This document shows positions 36,797 to 44,883 of a stretch of 64,000 bases of DNA, piece by piece (position 1 is the first letter of the stretch; every line of letters starts with the position of its first letter). The notes under the pieces were generated by a model. That model searched no databases and had not been told where the DNA came from. It worked only from the letters and a program-made list of their open reading frames with translations. Both the position numbers and the translations under genes were made by a program. The stretch comes from Phycisphaeraceae bacterium D3-23 (lineage in GTDB: Bacteria > Planctomycetota > Phycisphaerae > Phycisphaerales > Phycisphaeraceae), in the NCBI GenBank assembly GCA_039555135.1, contig CP114179.1:4402001-4466000 (forward strand), in the 5' to 3' direction.

Positions 36797-37434
36797 TCTC
36801 CGCTATCTTTGGCAACCTCCACACCGTCTTGTGCATAGGTGCGCATGCCGACGATATCGAGATCGGCTGTGGGGGGACACTGCTCAAACTGATCGAACAG
36901 CACCCGGGGTTGTCGGTGGACTGGGTCGTGTTCAGCGCCAACGAACATCGCGCAGACGAGGCGCGACAAAGCGCCAAAGCGTTCCTAAACGGTGCCGGCA
37001 AACACTCGGTCACGTTGCACACGTTCCGCGATAGTTTTTTCCCGTATCAGGCCGAGGCGATCAAAGAGACGTTTCATGCACTCGCGGCAACTCTCTCACC
37101 AGACCTGATCTTCACACACCGGCCGGACGATGCCCATCAGGACCACCGCGTCTTGTCAGAGCTGACTTGGTGCGCGTTCCGTGACCACACCATCCTCGAA
37201 TACGAAATCCCAAAGTACGAGGGCGACCTTGGCCAGCCTAACCTGCTGGTGTCGCTGTCGCCCGAGCAGGCGCAGCGTAAAGTCGAACACCTCATGTCGG
37301 CTTTTCCGAGCCAGTGTGATAAGCCTTGGTACACCGAAGATACGTTCCGCGCGTTGCTGCGGCTGCGCGGATTGGAGTGTCACGCACCCAGCCGATTCGC
37401 CGAGGGGTTCTACGCCCGCAAGCTCGTAATGTAA
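36793..37434 (+). CDS. PIG-L family deacetylase
   Basis: This is a LmbE/PIG-L type zinc-dependent N-deacetylase of about 213 residues, likely acting on an N-acetylated sugar or sugar nucleotide. The metal motif reads CIGAHADDIEIGCGGTL (the family consensus is AHPDD; here Ala replaces Pro), and the second motif is THRPDDAHQDHR. The start at 36793 overlaps the preceding stop (ATGA); the frame is open from 36739. It is the last gene of the polysaccharide block. Together with the NodB-like deacetylase it suggests a polymer with free amino groups. Confidence 0.88.
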   Translation: MISAIFGNLHTVLCIGAHADDIEIGCGGTLLKLIEQHPGLSVDWVVFSANEHRADEARQSAKAFLNGAGKHSVTLHTFRDSFFPYQAEAIKETFHALAATLSPDLIFTHRPDDAHQDHRVLSELTWCAFRDHTILEYEIPKYEGDLGQPNLLVSLSPEQAQRKVEHLMSAFPSQCDKPWYTEDTFRALLRLRGLECHAPSRFAEGFYARKLVM

Positions 37435-37464
37435 CGGGCAAGACTCGCCGGTACACTGTTCCTC

Positions 37465-38390
37465 ATGGCCAAACGCCCCCGCATCTTGCTGCTCTGCAAC
37501 CACGGCAAGCCGCCGGTGCAGGCGGCGCTTGAATCGTTCCGTCCTTGGCTGGCCCAGCGCGCGGTGATCGTGGCGGAGCACGGTACGCGCGCGAGATGAC
37601 CGCCAAGGCCGCCAAGGCACTCCCCGACGCCGACCTCGCGCTGATCCTCGGCGGTGACGGCACCGTCCTCTCGCAGGCCCGTGCGCTGGTCGACCGCGGC
37701 ATCCCCATGCTCGGTATCAACTTCGGCAAGCTGGGTTTCCTCGCCGAGTTTACGATCGATTCGGTCAAGGCGCATTGGGACGCGATCGTTGCTGGGCGCT
37801 GCCGGGTCTCCGATCGCATCATGCTGCAGGTCACGGTTTACGCTGAAGGCACGCCGCTCTGGGGCGGGGCGAACGGAGGTGGTGACGAGCCGACGCGGAT
37901 GCCCGAGCCCGTGTTTTCCGGTCTCGCGCTCAACGACGCGGTCATCAACGCCGGCGAGCCGTTCCGCATGGTCGAGATCGAGCTCATCATTGAGCCAACA
38001 TGGTCACGCCAGAGCGCTACAACCTTCCTCGGGGATGGCGTGGTGGTCTCGACGCCTTCGGGATCGACGGCCTACAACCTCTCCGCCGGCGGGCCGATCG
38101 TCTCGCCAGGCATCGATGGGCTGTGCGTCGCGCCGCTCAATCCGCAGTCGCTCGCGTTCCGACCGATCGTGTTCTCCGGCGGCTGCGACGCCTGGATGGC
38201 GCTCCACCGCGCGAACCCCGGCACGACGCTCGTCCTTGACGGCCAGGTCTCGATTCGGCTCGAAGTCGGCCAGCAGGTCCGCGTCACGAAACACACGCAG
38301 ACCTTCAAGCTCATCCACAACCCCGAGTTGAGCTACTGGTCGATGCTCGCCAATAAGATGCACTGGGCGGCCCGGCCAAGGCGCGACTAG
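37465..38390 (+). CDS. nadK: NAD kinase, interrupted by a frameshift near its N-terminus
   Basis: This is the ATP-NAD kinase that makes NADP. The body of the protein has LILGGDGTVLSQAR, INFGKLGFLAEF, LALNDAVINAG, the catalytic-site TPSGSTAYNLSAGGPIV and LAFRPIV. The gene evidently begins at the ATG at 37465 (MAKRPRILLLCNHGKPP...), but that frame hits TGA at 37595. The body lies in a different frame, open from a TTG at 37545, with an ATG at 37596. Dropping one CG from the (CG)4 run at 37586-37593 gives a continuous protein of ~307 residues. It starts 31 bases after the PIG-L gene but is a housekeeping gene, so it probably marks the end of the EPS locus. Confidence 0.87.
37586..37593 (+). other. 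(CG)4 tract at which the NAD kinase frame breaks
   Basis: The text reads GGTACGCGCGCGAGATGACC. With one CG unit removed it translates as HGTREMTAKAAK, joining the two halves of NAD kinase. The context and unit size match the break in the PEP-CTERM giant. Confidence 0.75.
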
Positions 38391-38488
38391 CGGCAGGCCC
38401 GGGTTAGGCCTTGCAAACTCGCGATTCATTGCACCAATAGTCAATCACTGCAACGCGACCCGCGCCACGCGGTATCGGTGGGTATGCA

Positions 38489-39571
38489 ATGGGAGTCAAT
38501 CCGATGCGTTACACCAACATGAAACTCAATACGCTGTTCATCATTCTGATCGCCGCACTCTGCACACTGGCCAGCGCCGCCGCTTACGCGGAGCCGTACA
38601 AGCCAGATGCCGGGCCGTACAACGTCGAAACGTACACCGAGGACTGGCACGACGCCGAGCGTGACCGCACGGTGCCGGTGCGTGTGTATCGCCCAACGGA
38701 TGCGGAGGGTGCCCGGCCGATCGTTGTCGTGTCGCATGGGTTAGGTGGGACGCGCGATGCGCTGAGCTACCTCGGCCAGCACTGGGCATCGTACGGCTAT
38801 GTCTGCGTCCACATGCAGCACCACGGCAGCGACGACGCCGTCTGGCGTGACGTCCCCGCGCGGGAACGGCTGCGCGCGATGAGACGCGCGACACTCAACT
38901 ACGAGGCTGCGGCTAACCGCGCGTACGATGTGCCCTTTGTGCTCGATACGCTAGAAAACCAACAAGTTGACGCCGACTCTCCGTTGCACGGCCAACTCGA
39001 CCTCGAACACATCGCGATCGCAGGGCACTCCTACGGGGCTTGGACATGTATGGCCCTCGCCGGGCAATCACATGGGCTCCGCGGGGAACGAAACTATCGC
39101 GACGAACGCATCGATGTCGCCATCCCGCTCAGTAGCCCCGTCCCCCGCGACGAATCCACCTACGAACGCGCGTTCGCACCAGTCTGTATCCCCGCGTTTC
39201 ACATCACGGGCACCCTTGACGAGAGCCCGGTCAACGACACCACCGCCGAGCAGCGGCAAGAGCCGTACAACCACACGCCCGGGCGCGAGGATGGCGGCGC
39301 AGCGCAGTACCTCGTCGTTTTCGACGGCGGCGACCACATGGTCCTCGGCGGGCCGCCACTGGACGGCCGACGCAACCGCGTCATGGAACGCATGCGCGAA
39401 CGGGATGGCGTCGATCTCGATCACGACCCAATCATCCACGACCTGATCCGCCAATCGACTACTGCGTTTCTCGACGGCTGGCTGATGGGCGATGAAGCGG
39501 CGCTGGCCTGGCTCGATGAGGGCGGGCTCGAAGAGACGGTCGATGACGACGGTGTAGTGGAATCCAAGTAG
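38489..39571 (+). CDS. Secreted alpha/beta hydrolase (dienelactone hydrolase/PAF acetylhydrolase-like)
   Basis: This is an exported hydrolase of 360 residues or slightly fewer. A signal peptide (LFIILIAALCTLASAAAYA) precedes an alpha/beta fold with VVSHGLGGTRDAL (oxyanion region), the nucleophile elbow AGHSYGAW with Ser near residue 180, an Asp candidate in GTLDESPV and the catalytic His in DGGDHMVLGG. The closest classes are the predicted dienelactone hydrolases and bacterial PAF-acetylhydrolase/cutinase-like enzymes; the substrate is unknown. Starts at 38489, 38504 and 38519 are all possible, and 38504 leaves a typical signal peptide. It stands alone between NAD kinase and a structured intergenic element. 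Confidence 0.85.
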   Translation: MGVNPMRYTNMKLNTLFIILIAALCTLASAAAYAEPYKPDAGPYNVETYTEDWHDAERDRTVPVRVYRPTDAEGARPIVVVSHGLGGTRDALSYLGQHWASYGYVCVHMQHHGSDDAVWRDVPARERLRAMRRATLNYEAAANRAYDVPFVLDTLENQQVDADSPLHGQLDLEHIAIAGHSYGAWTCMALAGQSHGLRGERNYRDERIDVAIPLSSPVPRDESTYERAFAPVCIPAFHITGTLDESPVNDTTAEQRQEPYNHTPGREDGGAAQYLVVFDGGDHMVLGGPPLDGRRNRVMERMRERDGVDLDHDPIIHDLIRQSTTAFLDGWLMGDEAALAWLDEGGLEETVDDDGVVESK

Positions 39572-39590
39572 TCCGGTTTTTCATCCCTAA

Positions 39591-39686
39591 CGTGCCACGG
39601 CCGATCCACTTTTGCGATCGACCGTGAGGGAGTGGGGCCATGGGGACACGGCCGACCGCCCAGAGCAGCGGATCAACCGTGGCACG
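39591..39686. repeat. Inverted-repeat element containing GACCGTGAGGGAGTGGGGCC core
   Basis: The outer arms 39591-39607 and 39670-39686 pair over 17 positions with two mismatches (GTGCCACGGCCGATCC against GGATCAACCGTGGCAC). Between them, 39620-39639 is nearly identical (18 of 20) to 47686-47705. It sits between the ends of the hydrolase and the convergent ispD gene. It looks like a dispersed non-coding repeat, possibly also acting as a terminator. Confidence 0.6.
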
Positions 39687-39718
39687 GGGCGATGCGCGTG
39701 TCGTTCAAGAGATGTGTA

Positions 39719-40546
39719 TCAGTCCTCATCGTCGCCGAACAACACGCGCTCGGCAGCCTGTTTCGCCGACGACTCGGCCCGCATCCGAAGCACCGCCTCG
39801 AGCAGCTCCGCGTCGGCGGGTTGGGTGAGCTTGAGGTTCAGCGGGTCGCCTTCGACCACAAAGACCGAATGCCCCGCACGCTCGACGATACTCGCGTCGT
39901 CTGTGATTCCGTCGGCGTTGGTCGCATCGACTTTGGTATAGCACGCTTCGAGCAGCGTGCGTTCAAACACCTGCGGCGTCTGAACACGCCAGAGCCCTTC
40001 GCGCGGCACAGTTTCGATCACCTTCGTCGCAGTTGGCCGCGCTCCCGCGCCGCCCAAAAGCACATCGAGCGGGTCGGCCTCGGCAGCGCTTGATGCTTCC
40101 TGCTCGACACGCTTGACAGTATCACCCATAGCCAGCCCCGGGACGACGGCGTCGTGTTCCTCTACCGCTGCGAACACACGGTCAATCATCGCGGCCGACG
40201 CCAGCGGCCGCGCCGCGTCGTGGATCGCGATGTGTGATGCTTCGGGCGACACATGGGCAAGTGCGTTCTTGACGGTCTCCCACCGGTCTTGCTTCCCGCC
40301 CGGAACGAGCGTCATGCCGAGGAAAGACAGCTTGTCCTCCCAGCGGAATCGAAAATCCTCTAGCTTGTCCGGGTCGACCGCGAGCAGCACCTGTACTACC
40401 TCTGCTCGGCCGAGGAAACGCTCGGCCGCGTGAAGAAACACGGGCTTACCGTCCAACTCGAATTCGACCTTGCTCGACGCCGAAGCCCCCCCGACGGCGA
40501 AACGACGGCCAAGCCCGGCGGCGGGGAGGATGACACCGATGTTCAT
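39719..40546 (-). CDS. ispD: 2-C-methyl-D-erythritol 4-phosphate cytidylyltransferase
   Basis: This is the third enzyme of the MEP isoprenoid pathway, joining CTP and methylerythritol phosphate. The N-terminal nucleotide-binding motif ILPAAGLGRRF is followed by SKVEFELDGKPVFLHAAERFL, the substrate-site IHDAARPLAS, a block VIETVPREGLWRVQTPQVF and the C-terminal TDDASIVERAGHSVFVVEGDPLNLKLT. At 275 residues it is slightly longer than E. coli IspD because of an insert near residues 150-170 (Ala/Gly-rich). Its start overlaps the stop of the small upstream gene by 4 bases, implying coupled translation. Confidence 0.94.
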   Translation of the reverse strand: MNIGVILPAAGLGRRFAVGGASASSKVEFELDGKPVFLHAAERFLGRAEVVQVLLAVDPDKLEDFRFRWEDKLSFLGMTLVPGGKQDRWETVKNALAHVSPEASHIAIHDAARPLASAAMIDRVFAAVEEHDAVVPGLAMGDTVKRVEQEASSAAEADPLDVLLGGAGARPTATKVIETVPREGLWRVQTPQVFERTLLEACYTKVDATNADGITDDASIVERAGHSVFVVEGDPLNLKLTQPADAELLEAVLRMRAESSAKQAAERVLFGDDED

Positions 40547-40785
40547 GGCGTGTCCTTGCCGATCCTCAGGTTCTTCTTACTCACCTTCAGCTGCTTCCAC
40601 AGCTTCTGGATCCGCTTGTACGTATCCCCTGGCGGCAGCTTGCCGCTCGACTCCAAGGCACAGAGAAACCCGACCTGCGTCGCGAACTCACGCAGGTTGT
40701 CATCGAAAATCATCTCCTCGGGCGTGCTGGGCCCGGGCGTATCCTGCGGGTTAGGCCGCGACGGTTCAGTCATCTCGGGGCTCAC
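40543..40785 (-). CDS. Small DUF7219-like protein
   Basis: This protein of about 80 residues has a disordered Pro-rich N-terminus followed by DDNLREFATQVGFLCALES, SSGKLPPGDTYKRIQKLWK and LKVSKKNLRIG. The pattern NLxEFAxxVxxxCxLExxGKxxPxxxYxxIKxLWKxLKxSKK is one I associate with DUF7219, a small family best known from cyanobacteria. The function is unknown. It is translationally coupled to ispD through an ATGA overlap and lies 52 bases downstream of the TPR metallopeptidase. A Met at 40773 is an alternative start. Confidence 0.65.
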   Translation of the reverse strand: MSPEMTEPSRPNPQDTPGPSTPEEMIFDDNLREFATQVGFLCALESSGKLPPGDTYKRIQKLWKQLKVSKKNLRIGKDTP

Positions 40786-40837
40786 TTACTCTCTTGCTGC
40801 TGGCAACAGGTTGAAGGCGATGCGAGGATCGCCACAC

Positions 40838-43591
40838 CTATTCTAACGCTTCGAGTTGCTCGGCACGCGCCCGCGCCTCCGCAGCGTCGCTATCTCGTTC
40901 CAGCCGGGTATAAACAACCACGAGGCGGCGCGGGTGGATCGACCGATCGGGCTCCATCAACGCGAGCGCCTCGATGTGGAACGCGCCAAGCTCCCAGTCC
41001 CCCGACTGCACCGCGACCGCCGCGACGAGCTCCCGATACGTCGGATTGTACGGCTCGCGCAACACCGCCCGCTCCGCGAAATGCAGCGCCTCAACAAGAC
41101 GACCCGCCCGGCGATGGACGCGCGCCAGCTCAACCGCGTACTCGGGCGCATCGCCCTCAATTTTGTCGAGGTACGTCATCGACTCCATAGCATCAGCAGC
41201 TTGCCCTTGCTCGATCGCGATGCGCGTGAGTTGCCGATGACTCCACGGGTCGGCGGGGCGGGCGTCACGGTATGCGTTCAGTGCTTCGACTGCTTGCGCG
41301 ATGTCGTCGCCCAGCAGCGCGTGCTCGGCCAATCGCCGCAGCCCACTCGGGTCTGCTAAATGCTCGCGCATCGCGTCGTCCAGTTCAACATCGCCCGCGT
41401 CGCGCATCTCCAGCCAGGTCAGCAATTCGTCGATGTCAGGCAATTCGGCTTCCTTTCCGTAACCCGTCATGCCCCACGACGCGACGTCATTCCCCGCCCA
41501 TTCGAGGAATGCATCCATGAATTCATCCACGGGCAGGCCGAACGTCTGCTCCATCGCGTCGTGCTCGCCCGTCCCCTGCTCGAAGTGGGCGAGCAGTTCG
41601 TGCGCCTTATCCCAGCCGTATGCGGTCTCGATGTATTGCATGATCCACGCCGACTGCGCGTAGGCGAGTGGGCGGTGGTAGTCCTCGGTGGGGCGGATGA
41701 AGCCCCAGTTCAGTTCGTCGAAGGCGAAGAGTTTGTCGTTGTTGTAGCACTCGGCGAGCAGTTGGTACTGGCTCCAGCGGCGGCCGGTGGTTTCCATGTT
41801 GACCGCGCAGCCCTCGGTAAACCAGTGTGGGACGCGGTTGTGGGTCTGGCCGAGGTTGACGGTGTGCGTGTACTCGTGGCGCATGACGTTGAGCCAGTTG
41901 AACGTGCCGAACGCTCGTTTGGGTCCAGGGCGTGGGGGGGTCATCGCGATGACATCGCCGGTGCAGGCCGCGATCGTCCAGATGTCGGGCATGCCGGTGA
42001 CGCGCACGGCGAAGTGCTCGTCGTCAGGCATTAGATCGACCTGCGTCTTCGCGACGGGCGTATGCCCGAAACGCTCGGTAAACAGGTCGGCCATCGGCTC
42101 GAGCCGACGCGCCATATCGCGTGCCAAGACTTCATCGATACCGGAACGGTAGCGGATGATGAAGTGGTCGGTCTCGATCGTTTCGTAGCCGAGCATCTCC
42201 TGTGCGAGCCGTAGCGAGTTCGTGATGTCCTTGTGGAACGGGTCGAGTGCCGCGGCCTGTTGGAGCTGCGCGGCGGCGCGCCCGAGGTCGCCCCATTGCA
42301 TATAGAGCTGGCCGAGCTCGAGTTGCGGCGTTGACCAGCCGGGCTGCAGGTCGATCGCGGCTTCGAGGCAGGTCTCGGCGAGTTCGTATTGCCGGGCATC
42401 TGCGAGCGTTCGCCCCACGTGGAACAGCGCTAGCGGATTGCCCGGGGAGAGTGTCTCAAACGCCTCTAGCGCTGCAGCCGTCGCGGCGGGTTCGTAGCTC
42501 ATCGCTTGGGTCGCGGCGTCGAGCGCCAGGAGCAGCCGCATCTCCGGGTAGCGTTCCAGCCCGGCGCTCACCGCGTCCTGAGCGGCCGCCACATCTTTCT
42601 GCCGCAGCGCGATCTGTACGGTTAGCGCATCACCGAGCGGGTGGGCCGGATTGATGTCGTAGAGCTTTTCGGCCGCCCGGTTCGCGGCGTCGAAGTTGAA
42701 GTAGCGCGTCATCATCGTACCCAGCAGGTACCACGCATCGCTGGCGTTGGGGTTGAGCGCGAGGGCTTCACTGACGGCTTCGATCGCCTGCGACGGGTTG
42801 CCGTGCTCGAAGAGCAGCCGGGCCTCGGTGACATAGGCGGGCCAGTACAGCGGGTCGGCTTCCTCATGCGCCCGACTGAGCAGCTCGTTGGCGAGGTGGA
42901 AGTCGGCGGACGGTCGGCCCTCGAGCCGGGCGAGCATGAGGACCGCCTCGGCCGCGGCGGACAGGTCGGCGGCGGAGGTGAGTGCATCGGGGTCAGCCAA
43001 CACCAGCCCGCGCAAGGGCATGAGCTGGGCGATCGCTTCTTCAGTTCGGCCCAGGTCTACGTATGCACGCGCAAGTAGTACGCGCCAAGGCAATCCCGAC
43101 ACGTGATGGCCAAGCTCGTCTGCGGCGGTCGTTGCCTTCTCCGGCTCCCCTGTCCGCTGGTACAGCGTCGCGATCTTAAGCAGGGCCTCGTTCAGCGCCG
43201 CATGATCCCCGGCATCGAGGCCTCCGTCTATGTGTGGAGCGAGTACTTCGGCGATATCCCCCGCCCCGCGCAGATACGAGCCGTCGCAGGTCGCCACGGC
43301 GATGCGCAAACGTTCCGATTCGGTCAGCGCATCGAGCAGCGCCCACTGCCCATGGAAGATCATCGCGTCGCGGCGCTGCGCCGCGGTGAGCAGGTCGTCG
43401 TCGAGCATTCGCTGGACGAGTGGGTCCAGCGTGTCGCCGGGCTGGGGCACTTCGGGCTGGGCAAGGGCGGGCAGACAGAGGACGCAGGCGAGCACCGTGC
43501 AGAGCCACCGGTTGATGCGGGCGCCCACCGCGTGAGACGCGGCGGCTGATCGGGAGAGTCGGGAGTTACGTCGTCGGGATTGCGTCATCAT
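40838..43591 (-). CDS. TPR-repeat gluzincin metallopeptidase, secreted (peptidase MA-like)
   Basis: This exported protein of about 917 residues has a signal peptide after a basic N-terminus (WLCTVLACVLCLPALA), about 11 TPR-like helix pairs before the catalytic domain (for example PNASDAWYLLGTMM, WSTPQLELGQLYMQWGDL), and more TPRs at the C-terminus. The peptidase core has RHEYTH, an HExxH zinc site near residue 569, followed by VPHWFTEGCAV, whose Glu is the third zinc ligand of gluzincins. This matches the peptidase MA family common in Planctomycetes. The start at 43591 gives the signal peptide; the open frame to 43963 covers the divergent aminotransferase. Substrate unknown. Confidence 0.88.
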   Translation of the reverse strand: MMTQSRRRNSRLSRSAAASHAVGARINRWLCTVLACVLCLPALAQPEVPQPGDTLDPLVQRMLDDDLLTAAQRRDAMIFHGQWALLDALTESERLRIAVATCDGSYLRGAGDIAEVLAPHIDGGLDAGDHAALNEALLKIATLYQRTGEPEKATTAADELGHHVSGLPWRVLLARAYVDLGRTEEAIAQLMPLRGLVLADPDALTSAADLSAAAEAVLMLARLEGRPSADFHLANELLSRAHEEADPLYWPAYVTEARLLFEHGNPSQAIEAVSEALALNPNASDAWYLLGTMMTRYFNFDAANRAAEKLYDINPAHPLGDALTVQIALRQKDVAAAQDAVSAGLERYPEMRLLLALDAATQAMSYEPAATAAALEAFETLSPGNPLALFHVGRTLADARQYELAETCLEAAIDLQPGWSTPQLELGQLYMQWGDLGRAAAQLQQAAALDPFHKDITNSLRLAQEMLGYETIETDHFIIRYRSGIDEVLARDMARRLEPMADLFTERFGHTPVAKTQVDLMPDDEHFAVRVTGMPDIWTIAACTGDVIAMTPPRPGPKRAFGTFNWLNVMRHEYTHTVNLGQTHNRVPHWFTEGCAVNMETTGRRWSQYQLLAECYNNDKLFAFDELNWGFIRPTEDYHRPLAYAQSAWIMQYIETAYGWDKAHELLAHFEQGTGEHDAMEQTFGLPVDEFMDAFLEWAGNDVASWGMTGYGKEAELPDIDELLTWLEMRDAGDVELDDAMREHLADPSGLRRLAEHALLGDDIAQAVEALNAYRDARPADPWSHRQLTRIAIEQGQAADAMESMTYLDKIEGDAPEYAVELARVHRRAGRLVEALHFAERAVLREPYNPTYRELVAAVAVQSGDWELGAFHIEALALMEPDRSIHPRRLVVVYTRLERDSDAAEARARAEQLEALE

Positions 43592-43619
43592 GTCACCATA
43601 GTCTAGGATCGTCACGCCG

Positions 43620-44768
43620 ATGCAGCTTACTCCAACCCTGACGCTTGACCTGGAAGCCGAGTTCCCCGTGCTGGGGGAGGTCGATTTCTTTAACCACGCG
43701 GCGGTCGCGCCGATGTCGGGCCGGGCGGCCAAGGCGATGCAGGACGCGGCAGAGGCCTGCACGAAGCGGGCGTACCTGACGCCGGGCTGGTACGGCGAGG
43801 TGGTGCGTGTCAAGCAGACCGCCGCCGACTTGGTCCATGCGCGCGGGCCGCACGAGATCGCGTTTATCCCGAACACGACGACCGGGCTGGCGATGCTCGC
43901 CGGGGGGCTGGACTGGCAGGCCGGCGACCGCGCCGTCATCACCGATGTCGAGTACCCGGCCAACCGCTACCCGTGGACCGACCTCAAACGCCACGGCGTC
44001 GAAGTCGTCGAAGCAAGGCAGCGGGACGACCTGCGCATCGATGTCCAGGATGTCATCGACCTGATCGACGATCGCACGCGCATCGTTGCGTTGTCGCACG
44101 TGCAGTACGCCAGCGGGTTCCGCATCGATCTCAAACCGATCGCCGAGGCGGTCCACGCGGTAGGGGGGCTCTTGTGTGTGGACGCGATCCAGAGCGTGGG
44201 CATGCTGCCGGTCGATGTGCAGGCGATGGGCATCGACTTCCTATCGGCGGACGGGCACAAGTGGATGCTCGGGCCGGAGGGCGCGGGGTTTCTGTATTGC
44301 CACGAAGACCTCGCGCCGACCGTGAAGCCGCCCATCGCGGGGTGGATGGGGCGGGTCAATGCGTTGGACTACGGCTCTTACGACGAGCGGTACCAGCCCG
44401 ACGCGCGGCGGTTTGAGCCGGGCACCTGGAATATCCCGGGGATCAAGGCGATGGGCGCGAGTTTGTCGCTGCTCAACGAGGTCGGCATCGACACGGTCTG
44501 GAAACGCATCGATGCGCTCAATCAGCATCTGCGTGGCGGGCTTGCCGACAAGGGCTACCGCGTGGTGACGCCAGGCGGCCCCGACGAGCGGAGCGGGATC
44601 CTGAGCTTTCTTCCCCCCGCGGGAGTCGACCCGGCGGCGATCGAGCAACAACTCCAGGCCAATCGCATCATCCTCGCGATGCGTGGCGGCCGACTGCGCG
44701 CCAGCCCGCACTTCTACAACAGTATTGAGCAGGTGGATCGGTTGCTGGCCGAGTTGCCAACGGGGTAG
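43620..44768 (+). CDS. Class V aminotransferase (cysteine desulfurase-like fold)
   Basis: This is a PLP enzyme of 382 residues with DFFNHAAVAPMSGRA at the N-terminus, FIPNTTTGLAMLAGGL for phosphate binding, VDAIQSVGMLPVD with the cofactor Asp, and SADGHKWMLGPEGAGFLY with the Schiff-base Lys at about residue 214. The C-terminal region lacks the Cys-bearing loop that defines cysteine desulfurases, so an isopenicillin-epimerase-like or other class V role is more likely than IscS. It is divergent from the metallopeptidase gene with a 28-base gap, so their promoters must overlap coding or be very compact. Confidence 0.87.
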   Translation: MQLTPTLTLDLEAEFPVLGEVDFFNHAAVAPMSGRAAKAMQDAAEACTKRAYLTPGWYGEVVRVKQTAADLVHARGPHEIAFIPNTTTGLAMLAGGLDWQAGDRAVITDVEYPANRYPWTDLKRHGVEVVEARQRDDLRIDVQDVIDLIDDRTRIVALSHVQYASGFRIDLKPIAEAVHAVGGLLCVDAIQSVGMLPVDVQAMGIDFLSADGHKWMLGPEGAGFLYCHEDLAPTVKPPIAGWMGRVNALDYGSYDERYQPDARRFEPGTWNIPGIKAMGASLSLLNEVGIDTVWKRIDALNQHLRGGLADKGYRVVTPGGPDERSGILSFLPPAGVDPAAIEQQLQANRIILAMRGGRLRASPHFYNSIEQVDRLLAELPTG

Positions 44769-44777
44769 GGCATCTGG

Positions 44778-44858
44778 CGGGTGCCACACAGCAGAGCGGT
44801 GTGCGGGACCTGCAAGGTTTGTTCTCGCAAAGCACATAGCTTCGCTATGTGGCACCCG
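44778..44858. repeat. Cruciform-type inverted repeat between convergent genes
   Basis: CGGGTGCCACA (44778-44788) pairs perfectly with TGTGGCACCCG (44848-44858). Each arm also overlaps a smaller hairpin: CACAC/GTGTG on the left, and CACATAGC/GCTATGTG (44833-44840/44844-44851) on the right. The two folds are mutually exclusive. It lies between the ends of the aminotransferase and LolA-like genes and could be a bidirectional terminator or a mobile REP-like unit. Confidence 0.6.
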
Positions 44859-44883
44859 TCAATACTGGTTGGCAACCTCACTC

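Noticed and set aside
43620-44768. Cysteine desulfurase (IscS/SufS) assignment
   Set aside because: The fold matches, but the active-site Cys loop is not seen and no iron-sulfur genes are adjacent.
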